In this document: positions 53,128 through 61,237 of the stretch, piece after piece
Layout: every line of letters starts with the position of its first letter
Position numbering within the stretch: the stretch's first letter is position 1
Assembly (NCBI GenBank): GCA_035945115.1
Contig: DASZAN010000225.1
Location: 11,400-75,399, forward strand
Source: DAHUYF01 sp035945115
Lineage (GTDB): Bacteria; Pseudomonadota; Alphaproteobacteria; ATCC43930; CGMCC-115725
DNA length: 64,000 nucleotides
Direction: 5' to 3'
Translations under genes and position numbers: made by a program
The notes under the pieces: model-generated
Databases searched by the model: none
What the model saw: only the letters and a program-made list of their open reading frames with translations
What the model was told of the DNA's origin: nothing

Positions 53128-54414
53128 TCAGTACCTGATCCCCAAGAAATGCGGCAGTGCCAGCGACAGCGCCGGCCAATACGTCACCAGCGCCAAGAAG
53201 CAGAGCATGGTGATGAGCCAGGGGAGCACGGCGATGGTGAGCTCGCTGATCCCCATCTTGGCGATGCCGCTCGCCACATAGAGGTTGAGGCCCACCGGCG
53301 GATGGCAAAGGCCCACCTCCATGTTGACCGCCATCAAGATGCCGAAATGGACGGGATCGATGCCGAGCTTGATGATGATGGGGTAGAGGATGGGCGCCAT
53401 GATGAGCAGGATGGAGGAGGGCTCCATGACGTTGCCCGCAGCGAGCAGAACGATGTTCACCACCAGGAGGAAGACCCAGGGCGCGAAGTGCTGGTTGATC
53501 ATCCACGCCGCCATCGCCTGCGGGATCTGCTCGTTCGTCATCAGGAACGAGAACAGCACCGCGTTGGTGATGATGTAGAGCAGCATTGCGCTCAAATTGG
53601 CGGCATCGAGCAGCACGCGCGGCACGCGCTTCAAGGGCATGTCGCGATAGACGAAGACGGCGATGACGAAGGAATAGACGGCGGCGGTGGCGGCGGCTTC
53701 CGTCGGCGTGAAGAGCCCGCTGTAGATGCCGCCCAGCACGATGGCGATGAGGAAAAGGCCCCAGACGCTCTCGCGGAAGGCGCGCCAGCGCTCGCCCCAG
53801 CTTGCCCGGGCCATGCGCGGATAGCGCTTGCGCCAGGCGTAAACCCAGGTGAGGAGGCCGAGCAGCGATGCAAGGGTCACCCCCGGCAGCACGCCCGCCA
53901 TGAAAAGCGCGCCGATCGAGACGTTAGTCGAGACGCCGTAGAGCACGAGGATGATCGAGGGCGGCACGAGGATGCCGAGCGCGCCCGAGGTGGTGATGAC
54001 GCCGGCGCCGAAGCGCTTGGGGAAGCCGTGCTCCACCATGGCGGGCAGGATGATCGAGCCGATCGCCACCACCGTCGCCACGCTCGATCCTGCAATCGCC
54101 GCGAAGAGCGCGCAGGCGACGACGCCGGCAAGACCGAGGCCGCCCGCCCAGTGTCCCACCAGCGACGTGGTGAAGGCGATCATCCGCCGCGCCACGCCGC
54201 CATGGGTCAAGAAGCTTCCGGCGAGGATGAAGAACGGGATCGCCATGATCTGGAAGTTCTCGATGCCGGTGAAGAGCTTCAACGCCACGCTCTCGATGTT
54301 CACCTGCGTCATGGTGAAGATGAAGGTGAGCACGGTGAGGCCGAGCGAAATCGAGATCGGCATCCCCGTCAGCATGAGCGCGAAGAGAAGGGCGAAGATG
54401 AAGAGCGCATTCAT
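53128..54414 (-). CDS. dctM: TRAP transporter large permease (DctM type)
   Basis: A 428-residue inner-membrane protein with about 12 hydrophobic helices. MNALFIFALLFALMLTGMPISISLGL at the start, IPFFILAGSFLTHGGVARRMI, GSSVATVVAIGSIILPAM and GALGILVPPSIILVLYGVST are characteristic DctM segments. It carries the ion-coupled translocation pathway of a tripartite importer for organic acids. The start overlaps the dctQ stop by 4 nt. Confidence 0.94.
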   Translation of the reverse strand: MNALFIFALLFALMLTGMPISISLGLTVLTFIFTMTQVNIESVALKLFTGIENFQIMAIPFFILAGSFLTHGGVARRMIAFTTSLVGHWAGGLGLAGVVACALFAAIAGSSVATVVAIGSIILPAMVEHGFPKRFGAGVITTSGALGILVPPSIILVLYGVSTNVSIGALFMAGVLPGVTLASLLGLLTWVYAWRKRYPRMARASWGERWRAFRESVWGLFLIAIVLGGIYSGLFTPTEAAATAAVYSFVIAVFVYRDMPLKRVPRVLLDAANLSAMLLYIITNAVLFSFLMTNEQIPQAMAAWMINQHFAPWVFLLVVNIVLLAAGNVMEPSSILLIMAPILYPIIIKLGIDPVHFGILMAVNMEVGLCHPPVGLNLYVASGIAKMGISELTIAVLPWLITMLCFLALVTYWPALSLALPHFLGIRY

Positions 54415-54989
54415 ATGGGATCGCCCTTCACCGCCGCATCGGCGCCCTCGATCCCCTCCACGTGAGTGTGGCTGTGCGACGGCAGCTCGCCGGTGCGGGC
54501 GAAGTGCCAGGCCACCTGGAGGAAGCGGAAGCACATGAGATAGGAGCCGCAGGGGATCGCCAGATAGACGATCCACATCGGCGCCTCCATATCGGCCGAG
54601 ACCTCATCGGTGTGTGCCAACTCCCACACCAATTGCGCGCCGAAGGTGCCGATGACGCCAGTGAAGAGCGCGCCGGCAAGAAGGCCGAAGATGATGACCT
54701 TGCCGCGCACGCGGGGCTCGAGCTGCTTGATGAGCACGTCGACGCCGACATGGATGCCGGTGCGCACGCCGTAAGCCGCGCCGAACTTCGCCACCCAGAT
54801 GAACATGTAGACGCAGAGCTCCTGCGCCCAGGTGAAGCTCAGCTCGGTGACGATGTCCTGCACGCCCGGAATGGTCGAGAGATAGCGGTGCACGACGGCG
54901 ACGAAGGTGATCACCGTCGCCAGCGCCATCAGCGTCGCGATCAGAATCTCCTCGAGCCGATCGAGAATGCGCAGCGGCAGGCGGAGCAT
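54411..54989 (-). CDS. dctQ: TRAP transporter small permease (DctQ type)
   Basis: A 192-residue protein with four membrane segments (about 15-35, 55-75, 98-118, 140-160). FTWAQELCVYMFIWVAKFGAAYGVRTGIHVGVDVL carries the conserved W-ExxR-type region of DctQ proteins. The start is the ATG at 54989 (MLRLPLRILDR). It is longer than classic DctQ because of a 25-residue acidic tail. It is separated from dctP by a repeat-rich gap of about 157 bp. Confidence 0.9.
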   Translation of the reverse strand: MLRLPLRILDRLEEILIATLMALATVITFVAVVHRYLSTIPGVQDIVTELSFTWAQELCVYMFIWVAKFGAAYGVRTGIHVGVDVLIKQLEPRVRGKVIIFGLLAGALFTGVIGTFGAQLVWELAHTDEVSADMEAPMWIVYLAIPCGSYLMCFRFLQVAWHFARTGELPSHSHTHVEGIEGADAAVKGDPI

Positions 54990-55023
54990 GGTGCGCCTAG
55001 AGGTAAGCGCGAGGCGCGGCTGG

Positions 55024-55119
55024 ACCCCCCACCCCAACCCTCCCCCTCAAGGGGGGAGGGGGAAAAAACCGCACCGTGAATCCCCCTCCCCCCTTGAGGG
55101 GGAGGGAGGGGAGGGGGGA
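55024..55119 (-). repeat. Palindromic repeats in dctP-dctQ gap
   Basis: The gap between dctP and dctQ holds CCCCCTCAAGGGGGG and CCCCCCTTGAGGGGG-type palindromes, two arms related by inversion. Hairpins here would slow or end transcription after dctP, giving more binding protein than permease, as is common for transporters. The family resemblance to other copies in the window is clear. Confidence 0.6.
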
Positions 55120-55145
55120 AAGACGGGAGCGCATCTAACCAATCA

Positions 55146-56150
55146 CTACTGCGTCGCGCTTTCGCCCGTCTCCTTGTAGATCTCCTGGATCAAGTCCTTG
55201 CCGATGCGGGACGCCATCTCCTCATGGACGCGCAACAGGCTCTTGCGCCATTGCGCTTTTTCCTGGGGTGTCAACGCATAGGAGTCGATGCCGGATTGCT
55301 TGATCTTGGCCAGCGCGTCGGCGTTCTCGGACTCGGCGATCGAGTTGCAATAGGCGGTCGCGTCTTTCACGGCGCTGTCGAGCGCGCTCCTGATATCGGG
55401 CGGCAAACCTTCCCAGAACTTCTTGTTCACGATCAGCACGTAGCCGATATAGGAGTTGTCGGTGACCGTGAGGTACTTCTGCACCTCGTGGAATTTTTGC
55501 GTGTAGATGTTGGAGGGCGAATTCTCCTGGCCGTCGACCACGCCGGTCTGCAGCGCCTGATAAACCTCGGAGAACGCCAGGATCTGCGGCAGCGCACCCA
55601 TATCGCGGTATTCGGTCTCGAGCGCCTTTGAGGACTGGATACGCATCTTGAGGCCCTTCAGATCCTCGGGCTTGCGGATGGGCCGGCTCGCCGTGGTGAT
55701 GGAGGTGAAGCCGTTGTCCCAGAAGCCAAGGCCGATGATCCCTTTGGGCTCGAGCTTCTTGAAGAGCTTTTGCGCGATCGGGCCGTCGCTCACTTTGCGG
55801 AGCGCCTCGATCGAGAGGAAGATGTAGGGGAGATCGAAGGCCTCGAACTCCTTGATGCCGAGCGGCCCGAACTTGGTGGTCGCGGGCGCCAGCATCTGCA
55901 CGGCGCCGAGTTGCAGCGCTTCCAGCTCCTCCTTGTCCTTATAGAGCTGGCTGTTGGGATAGATCTCGACCTTGACGCGCCCCTTGGTGCGCTCCTCGGC
56001 AAGCTCCTTGAATTTCTCCGCCGCCTTGCCCTTGGGTGTATCGGGCGCCACCACATGGCTGAATTTGAGGATGATGGGTCCGTCCGCCCGCGCCGGGGTC
56101 ACGGCGGCGGCCAGCAGCAATGCCGCGGCGATGGTCAGAATTGGTTTCAT
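55146..56150 (-). CDS. dctP: TRAP transporter substrate-binding protein (DctP family)
   Basis: A 334-residue periplasmic receptor. The signal peptide is MKPILTIAAALLLAAAVTPARA, then DGPIILKFSHVVAPDTPKGKAAEKF. The organic-acid-binding Arg region is SKALETEYRDMGALPQILAFSEVYQALQTGVVDGQENSP, with MRIQ before it. The length and motifs match DctP/TeaA. GGGAGG lies 7 nt before the ATG at 56150. A CRP-like site lies about 146 bp upstream. The ligand is probably a C4-dicarboxylate or other carboxylic acid. Confidence 0.93.
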   Translation of the reverse strand: MKPILTIAAALLLAAAVTPARADGPIILKFSHVVAPDTPKGKAAEKFKELAEERTKGRVKVEIYPNSQLYKDKEELEALQLGAVQMLAPATTKFGPLGIKEFEAFDLPYIFLSIEALRKVSDGPIAQKLFKKLEPKGIIGLGFWDNGFTSITTASRPIRKPEDLKGLKMRIQSSKALETEYRDMGALPQILAFSEVYQALQTGVVDGQENSPSNIYTQKFHEVQKYLTVTDNSYIGYVLIVNKKFWEGLPPDIRSALDSAVKDATAYCNSIAESENADALAKIKQSGIDSYALTPQEKAQWRKSLLRVHEEMASRIGKDLIQEIYKETGESATQ

Positions 56151-56295
56151 CACGGGTCCTCCCGGTTCGACTTTTCTAGCCGTTGGGGTCGCATTGTGGT
56201 CCGTCCGCCGCCCCAAAATCCAGCGCGATTCTTTCAGTTGCTGAAAGAGCGCGGCACATCCAGTTCCCGCGGATCGACAAGCTTTTCAGCTGCGA

Positions 56296-56311
56296 AGTGA
56301 TGTATTTCACA
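56296..56311. promoter_or_regulatory. CRP-like operator (aGTGA-N6-TCACA)
   Basis: AGTGATGTATTTCACA matches TGTGA-N6-TCACA at 9 of 10 positions. It lies 146 bp upstream of the dctP start and about 120 bp before the small gene at 56433. The 282-bp gap has no other feature I can name. Confidence 0.45.
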
Positions 56312-56432
56312 ATTAACGGCGCCCGCGCGCTTCACAATCCGTCACCACCGAACACGAATTGGCCGCAATGCCGTCGCGGTGTCGTCACCGCCGCCATGCG
56401 AGCATCGGCGTCGCAAATTCGGGGAGTGAGCG

Positions 56433-56636
56433 ATGCTTTACTTCGGCAACCGCGAACCGCCACTGGACGAAGTGTTCGACGATCCCATCGTGCGCCTCTT
56501 GATGGCGCGCGACGGGCTGCCGCCCGATGAAGCGCGCGCCTGCGTCGAGCGCGCGCGTGCCGCGCTGCGCGAGCGCGATGCGCACCGCAGTGCGCGAGAG
56601 CGGTTCTACCGCGAGCGAGAAAGCATCACTCGATGA
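56433..56636 (+). CDS. Small charged protein of unknown function
   Basis: A 67-residue protein (MLYFGNREPPLDEVFDDPIVRLLMARDGL...), soluble and rich in Arg, Asp and Glu. AGTGAGCG precedes the ATG. Its 3' end overlaps the minus-strand binding-protein gene by 11 bp. No family recognised; coding is plausible but not certain. Confidence 0.5.
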   Translation: MLYFGNREPPLDEVFDDPIVRLLMARDGLPPDEARACVERARAALRERDAHRSARERFYRERESITR

Positions 56637-57609
56637 CCTCGTCGGCGCGGGCGAGGAGCGAGCCCGGAACTTCGATCCCAATCGCCTTCGCGGTCTTGAG
56701 ATTGACGACGAGTTCGTATTTGGTGGGCGCTTGCACCGGCAGGTCGGCCGGCTTCTCGCCCTTGAGAATGCGGTCGACGTACTCGGCGGCGGGGCGATAG
56801 ATGATAGCGAGGTTCGGCCCGTAAGATATTAGCCCCCCAGCAGTGACGAAGTAGCGAAATGGGTAGACCGCCGGAAGCTTATACCGTGCGGCCAACGCGG
56901 CAATGATATCGGGATGGTTTCTTCCAAATGGACTTGCGGTCACAATCAATCCGCCGTCCGGGCGCTGTGCGAATGCCGCGAGCGCGCGCTCGATGGTGCC
57001 CGCATCGTGCACATTGATCGCGCTCAATTCGATCGCGTCCGGTGCGACCGCCTGGATGGCGGCGAACTGACCCACGCCCGAAGCAATCGTGGGATCCCGT
57101 AGCACCGCGGCCCGCCTCCTGTGCGGTGCGATCTGCGTCAAGAGTTCGAGCCACTTGCCGGCGATCGAGTATTCGAACACGGTAAATCCGGTGGCATTGC
57201 CGCCTGGCCGCGCGAGACTGTCGACGAAACCGGCGCCGACGGGGTCGGTTGCGCCCGCGAATACGATGGGGATGGTGCGGCTCGCCTTTAGCAAGGCAGC
57301 GACGGTTTGGCTGGTATCGGCGAGGATGACGTCGGGCGCCAGCGCCACCAGCTCCGCTGCGAAGCGGCGATTGCGTTCCTCGTCGGCGGCTCCCCAGCGG
57401 ATGTCGAGGCGGAGATTGCGCCCCTCGATCCACCCCAGTTCTTTGAGCCTCGAGCGAAATGCGACAAGGTTGGCTTCCTCCTTCGCGTCGCTTTCGTCCG
57501 TGCTCATGAGCGCGCCGACGCGCTTGACCGGCTCGGACTGTTGGGCGCGTGCCGAGAGCGGCGCCAGCGCCACTGCGCCGACCGTCGCGATGAATGCGCG
57601 CCGGTTCAC
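56626..57609 (-). CDS. ABC transporter substrate-binding protein, third of a tandem triplet
   Basis: A 327-residue periplasmic protein of the same family as the product at 47775. The signal VNRRAFIATVGAVALAPLSARAQQ has a Tat-like RRxFI. LAPDVILADTSQTVAALLKASRTIPIVFAGATDPVGAGFVDSLARPGGNATGF and the C-terminal KTAKAIGIEVPGSLLARADEVIE are shared with the other copies. The GTG start overlaps the upstream gene by 4 nt. No permease or ATPase gene is near. Confidence 0.9.
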   Translation of the reverse strand: MNRRAFIATVGAVALAPLSARAQQSEPVKRVGALMSTDESDAKEEANLVAFRSRLKELGWIEGRNLRLDIRWGAADEERNRRFAAELVALAPDVILADTSQTVAALLKASRTIPIVFAGATDPVGAGFVDSLARPGGNATGFTVFEYSIAGKWLELLTQIAPHRRRAAVLRDPTIASGVGQFAAIQAVAPDAIELSAINVHDAGTIERALAAFAQRPDGGLIVTASPFGRNHPDIIAALAARYKLPAVYPFRYFVTAGGLISYGPNLAIIYRPAAEYVDRILKGEKPADLPVQAPTKYELVVNLKTAKAIGIEVPGSLLARADEVIE

Positions 57610-58583
57610 TCAATCACCTCGTCGGCAATCGCGAGCAGCGATGGCGGGATCTCGAGGTTGAGCGCTTTCGCGGTTTTGAGGTTGATCACCAGCTCGAATT
57701 TGCTCACCTGCATGACGGGCAAGTCGACGGGCTTCGCGCCCTTGAGAATGCGTCCGGCGTAGACGCCGACTTGGCGATAGGAAGTGGCGAGGCTCGCGCC
57801 ATAACTGATGAGGCCGCCCGCTTCGACGTAGTCGCGATACTGATAGATGGTGGGAATGGCATGGCGCGCGGCGAGCTCGGCCAGCTGCGCGCGGCCCCGG
57901 CTCAAGAGTTCGCTGCTGCCGACAATGAGCGCGTCCGCGCGGCGCTCAGCCAATAGCGCAAACGCCGCTTCGAATTCTCCAATCGCCGTCGCCTTCACGA
58001 CCTCAAGTCTGAGGCCGAGGGCGCGTGCCGGCGCTTCGACCTCGCGCGATTGCGCCTCGGCTTTGGGGTCATTGGGGTTCAGGAGCAATCCAATCGTCTT
58101 GGCGGCCGGCAGCATTTCATGCAGCAGTCCGACCCGTTTCGGCACGGAAACGGAACTGAGCTGCGTCACCCCGGTGATGTTGCCCTCGGGACGATTGAGG
58201 CTGCCAACGAGGCCGAGGGCGACCGGGTCGCCCGCGATCTCGAAGATGATGGGAATGGACTTGGTCGCCGCCTTGGCGACAACAGCGGCGGGCGTCGTCG
58301 CTGCGACGATCACCGCCACCTTTTGCCGCACGAGATCGGCGGCCAATTCCGGAAGCCGCTCATAGCGGCTCTCCGCCCAGCGATATTCGACGAGGACGTT
58401 CTGCCCCTCGACATAGCCGCTTTCCGCCAGCCCCTGGTTGAACGCAGAAAGCGGCCAAAGCTGGCTGTCCGCCGTGCTGCCGCTCAAGAAGCCGATGACC
58501 GGCACGTCGCCTGCCGCCCGCGCGGAGAGCGGCCACGGCGTTGCAACACCGCCGAGAAGGACGATGAACCTCCGGCGGTTCAC
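57606..58583 (-). CDS. ABC transporter substrate-binding protein, second of a tandem triplet
   Basis: A 325-residue protein with signal VNRRRFIVLLGGVATPWPLSARAAG. The segment SIPIIFEIAGDPVALGLVGSLNRPEGNITGVTQLSS and the end KTAKALNLEIPPSLLAIADEVIE mark the same family. GTG start and stop both overlap neighbours by 4 nt (GTGA). It diverges more from the other two copies than they do from each other, for example in the spacing near LLHEMLPAAKTIGLLLNPN. Confidence 0.9.
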   Translation of the reverse strand: MNRRRFIVLLGGVATPWPLSARAAGDVPVIGFLSGSTADSQLWPLSAFNQGLAESGYVEGQNVLVEYRWAESRYERLPELAADLVRQKVAVIVAATTPAAVVAKAATKSIPIIFEIAGDPVALGLVGSLNRPEGNITGVTQLSSVSVPKRVGLLHEMLPAAKTIGLLLNPNDPKAEAQSREVEAPARALGLRLEVVKATAIGEFEAAFALLAERRADALIVGSSELLSRGRAQLAELAARHAIPTIYQYRDYVEAGGLISYGASLATSYRQVGVYAGRILKGAKPVDLPVMQVSKFELVINLKTAKALNLEIPPSLLAIADEVIE

Positions 58584-59563
58584 TCAATCACCTCGTCGGC
58601 GCGGGCGAGAAGTGAATCCGGCACGGTGAGGCCGAGTGTCTTCGCGGTCTTGAGATTGACCACAAGCTCGTATTTGGTCGGCGCCTGCACCGGCAGGTCG
58701 GCCGGCTTCTCGCCTTTGAGAATGCGGTCGATGTACTCGGCGGCGCGCCGATACTGGTCGGGCCAATCGGGTCCGTAAGAGATCAAGCCGCCCTCGAGCG
58801 CGAGCTGTCGATAACCGTAGACGGCCGGCAGCTTGTGTCGGGCTGCCAGCGCGACCACGGGGCTTCGCGACGTTGCCACGCCGCTGGGCGTCACGACGAG
58901 ACCGCCGTCTCCCGAGCGTGCGAAGGCAGCAACGGCGCGCTCGATGTCGGCGGAATCTCGGAGGTCGACCGGGCTCACCTGCACGCCGATCGCTGCCGCT
59001 GCGCTTTGGATGACGGCGAACATGGCGATGCCCTGGGGCGCGTCGGCATCGCGTAGGATTGCCGCACGCGAGATGCGCGGCGCGATCTCCTTCAACACCT
59101 CCAGCAATTTCCCGGCGAAGCTGTATTCGTAGGATGAGAAACCGGTGGCGTTGCCGCCGGGATGGGCCAGCGATGCGACGACGCCGAGACCGACGGGATC
59201 AGCGACGCCGGCGAACACGACCGGAATGGCCCGGCTCGCGCGGAGCATCGCTTTCACGCTGAGCGTGCCGCTCGCGAGGACGACATCGGGTGCCAGCGCC
59301 GCCAGCTCCACCGCGCCTTTGCGCGCGGTCTCGGGCTCCTCCGCGTCCCAGCGGATCTCCATGTGCAGGTTTTGGCCGTCGCTCCAGCCCAGTTCCTTGA
59401 GACGCCGCTGGAACGCCGCGAGGCGAGCCTTGCCCTCCGAAGAGTCCGCGGCCCGATTCAAAAGCAGACCGATCCGGCGCGACGGCTCAGATTGCTGCGC
59501 TCGACCCGAGAGCGGCCATGCAAGCGCACCGCCAAGCGTTGTTATGAACCGGCGCCGCCTCAT
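58580..59563 (-). CDS. ABC transporter substrate-binding protein, first of a tandem triplet
   Basis: A 327-residue protein from the ATG at 59563 (MRRRRFITTLGGALAWPLSGRAQQ, Tat-like), with GGGGGG upstream. It shares LAPDVVLASGTLSVKAMLRASRAIPVVFAGVADPVGLGVVASLAHPGGNATGF and LPVQAPTKYELVVNLKTAK with the third copy almost word for word, so these two are recent duplicates or are under close common selection. It leads the three-gene overlapping set. Confidence 0.9.
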   Translation of the reverse strand: MRRRRFITTLGGALAWPLSGRAQQSEPSRRIGLLLNRAADSSEGKARLAAFQRRLKELGWSDGQNLHMEIRWDAEEPETARKGAVELAALAPDVVLASGTLSVKAMLRASRAIPVVFAGVADPVGLGVVASLAHPGGNATGFSSYEYSFAGKLLEVLKEIAPRISRAAILRDADAPQGIAMFAVIQSAAAAIGVQVSPVDLRDSADIERAVAAFARSGDGGLVVTPSGVATSRSPVVALAARHKLPAVYGYRQLALEGGLISYGPDWPDQYRRAAEYIDRILKGEKPADLPVQAPTKYELVVNLKTAKTLGLTVPDSLLARADEVIE

Positions 59564-59741
59564 TCGCCCCCCTTGCAAGCCCCCTGCGGCGGGACCTGGC
59601 TGCGGAATGATTCGGAGTATCCTAGTGGTTAAAATCTGACAATTGGATTCCGCGATAAGTGAGTCGCTTCAATGGGCTGGTCCGCCTGGTTTGGGTTCCG
59701 AGTGTTAGATTCGATCCACTAGCATCCCGCCGACGGCACCG

Positions 59742-59760
59742 GTGTGCCAAACCTCACAGA
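59742..59760. promoter_or_regulatory. CRP-like 19-mer, copy 2 (between binding-protein triplet and YbaK gene)
   Basis: This is the exact reverse complement of the 19-mer at 47680-47698 and includes TGTGA-N6-gCACA in the minus orientation. It lies 31 bp before the YbaK gene start and about 180 bp upstream of the binding-protein triplet. In the 227-bp gap a further weak half-site pair (AGTGA-N6-TCAat) is near 59657. Confidence 0.5.
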
Positions 59761-59790
59761 CCACCGGGGGCGCGATGGCGAGGGGAAGCG

Positions 59791-60291
59791 ATGGCGAAGG
59801 GCTCAGTTGAACGCGTGCGGGAGGCACTTTTGGCGGCCGGTCTTCCCGACACCATCCGGCAATTTCCGGAAGGGACGCGCACCGCGGTCGATGCCGCGCA
59901 CGCCGTCGGCTGCGACGTCGCGCAAATCGTGAAGTCGATGGTGTTCCGCCGCAACGAGGTGCCCGTGCTGATCCTCTGCTCGGGCGCAAACCGCGTCGAT
60001 CTCGCGAAGGCCTCGGCACTCATCGGCGCGGCGCTCGCGCCTGCCGATGGCGCGTGGGTGCGGGAGGCGACCGGCTTTGCCATCGGCGGCGTGCCGCCCC
60101 TCGGTCATGAGCATGGGATCACCGTGCTCATCGACGAGGATCTGATGGCGCTCTCGCCGATCTGGGCAGCGGCCGGCTCGCCGCGCCATGTGTTCTCAAT
60201 CGAGCCCGCAGTATTGCGCGACCTCACGCAAGGGCGAGTGGCGGATGTGAAAGAGGGCCGAGCAGCGATTTCTTCGCCAAGCGGCGACTGA
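59791..60291 (+). CDS. YbaK/prolyl-tRNA-deacylase-domain protein
   Basis: A 166-residue single-domain aminoacyl-tRNA editing protein. VEREALL-like VRVREALLAAG opens it; the conserved Lys is in VAQIVKSMVFRR, and GFAIGGVPPLGHEHGITVLIDEDL is the family's GxxPPxGH motif. It would deacylate mischarged tRNA (Cys- or Ala-tRNAPro type). It starts at the ATG at 59791 with AGGGGA upstream. It is monocistronic and convergent with the secreted-protein pair. Confidence 0.88.
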   Translation: MAKGSVERVREALLAAGLPDTIRQFPEGTRTAVDAAHAVGCDVAQIVKSMVFRRNEVPVLILCSGANRVDLAKASALIGAALAPADGAWVREATGFAIGGVPPLGHEHGITVLIDEDLMALSPIWAAAGSPRHVFSIEPAVLRDLTQGRVADVKEGRAAISSPSGD

Positions 60292-60359
60292 CCGTTGACG
60301 GAGCGTGCTTCGCGTCGGCGCACGCGGCGGGCTCGATACGCGCCGCTCTTACCGTGTCC

Positions 60360-60767
60360 TCATCGCGGTCCTTGCTGCGGACGCACGAGCTCGGCGCATT
60401 CGATGTCGACGCGCATTTTCGGTAGCTCTAGCGGCGGAAGGACGGCGCTCTTCTGACCTTTGGCGAGCGTGAATGGCGGGATCGAAGGCGGTGGGCCATC
60501 CACCGTGGTCTGCTCGCGGCACCGCGCGACCTTGCCCGGCTTGCGCAGGAAATAGGTGTGCGACTGACCGGACGCGGCGACGACGGAGACGAGCTCGTAT
60601 CCGTCGTCGACGAGCTCCGCCATCGACCGGTCGGTCGCCCGCCACTGTTCCACCGCCGCGCTGTCCGTTTCGGCGGCGGCAGGCAAGGCCGGCATCACAG
60701 CGGCGCCGACTGCCAATGCGAGGGAGAGAGCGCCCAAGCGAATGTCGAGGACGGCGCCGCCGCTCAT
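60360..60767 (-). CDS. Secreted protein of unknown function (pair member 2)
   Basis: A 135-residue protein with a long signal (MSGGAVLDIRLGALSLALAVGAAVMPALPAAA). The mature part has two Cys (ARCREQTT and DIECAELV) and GYELVSVVAASGQSHTYFLRKPGKVARC, a pattern seen in small DUF proteins that fold as beta-sandwiches. It follows the other secreted-protein gene by 1 bp (TGAAATG), so the two must be co-translated. No family recognised. Confidence 0.65.
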   Translation of the reverse strand: MSGGAVLDIRLGALSLALAVGAAVMPALPAAAETDSAAVEQWRATDRSMAELVDDGYELVSVVAASGQSHTYFLRKPGKVARCREQTTVDGPPPSIPPFTLAKGQKSAVLPPLELPKMRVDIECAELVRPQQGPR

Positions 60768-60768
60768 T

Positions 60769-61086
60769 TCAGAGGCCCGGAACGACGGCCACATTCGTCA
60801 CGGCGCCGTTCTCAAAAAAGGCGAAAAACTGGTTGCCAGGATGGCAAAGCGGAAGGACGGCGAGGACCGTGAGTACGTCGGCCAAGACGAGAGTGCCCCC
60901 GGTGTTGGCATCAACCACCACGAGGAAATCTTCGTCGTTTTGTGTGATGCTCTCGCACACTGCGATCTTGATAAGGTTAAACTGACCGTTCATGAACGCA
61001 AAACCCGGTTTGGGTCCCAGTGTGAGAACCGCCAAAGCGAGAAATGCGACAACGAGACCCCGAAACGTTTTCTGAAACAGTTGCAT
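60769..61086 (-). CDS. Secreted protein of unknown function (pair member 1)
   Basis: A 105-residue protein with a signal peptide (MQLFQKTFRGLVVAFLALAVLTLGPKPGFAF). The mature part is hydrophobic (FLVVVDANTGGTLVLADVLTVLAVLPLCHPGNQFFAFFENGAVTNVAVVPGL), with two Cys. GGGGAGGTCACC precedes the ATG. It may be a small outer-surface or adhesin-like protein; no family recognised. Confidence 0.65.
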   Translation of the reverse strand: MQLFQKTFRGLVVAFLALAVLTLGPKPGFAFMNGQFNLIKIAVCESITQNDEDFLVVVDANTGGTLVLADVLTVLAVLPLCHPGNQFFAFFENGAVTNVAVVPGL

Positions 61087-61237
61087 GGTGACCTCCCCTG
61101 AACCACTCAAGTAGTACTGCGCGCCATATCAGGTGTAAAGCGCCCTTTTGATGAAACCCTGGGTGGCGATTTGAGGGTTGCAGGCTGCACAAGGTTCGTT
61201 TCTTCACCGTTTCATTGCGCGCTCGATCCCTTTGTCG

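Noticed and set aside
47680..59760. The inverted 19-mers as ends of a 12-kb composite transposon
   Set aside because: There is no transposase, the flanks of the two copies are unrelated, no target duplication is seen, and the 19-mer contains a CRP-like operator palindrome that explains it better.
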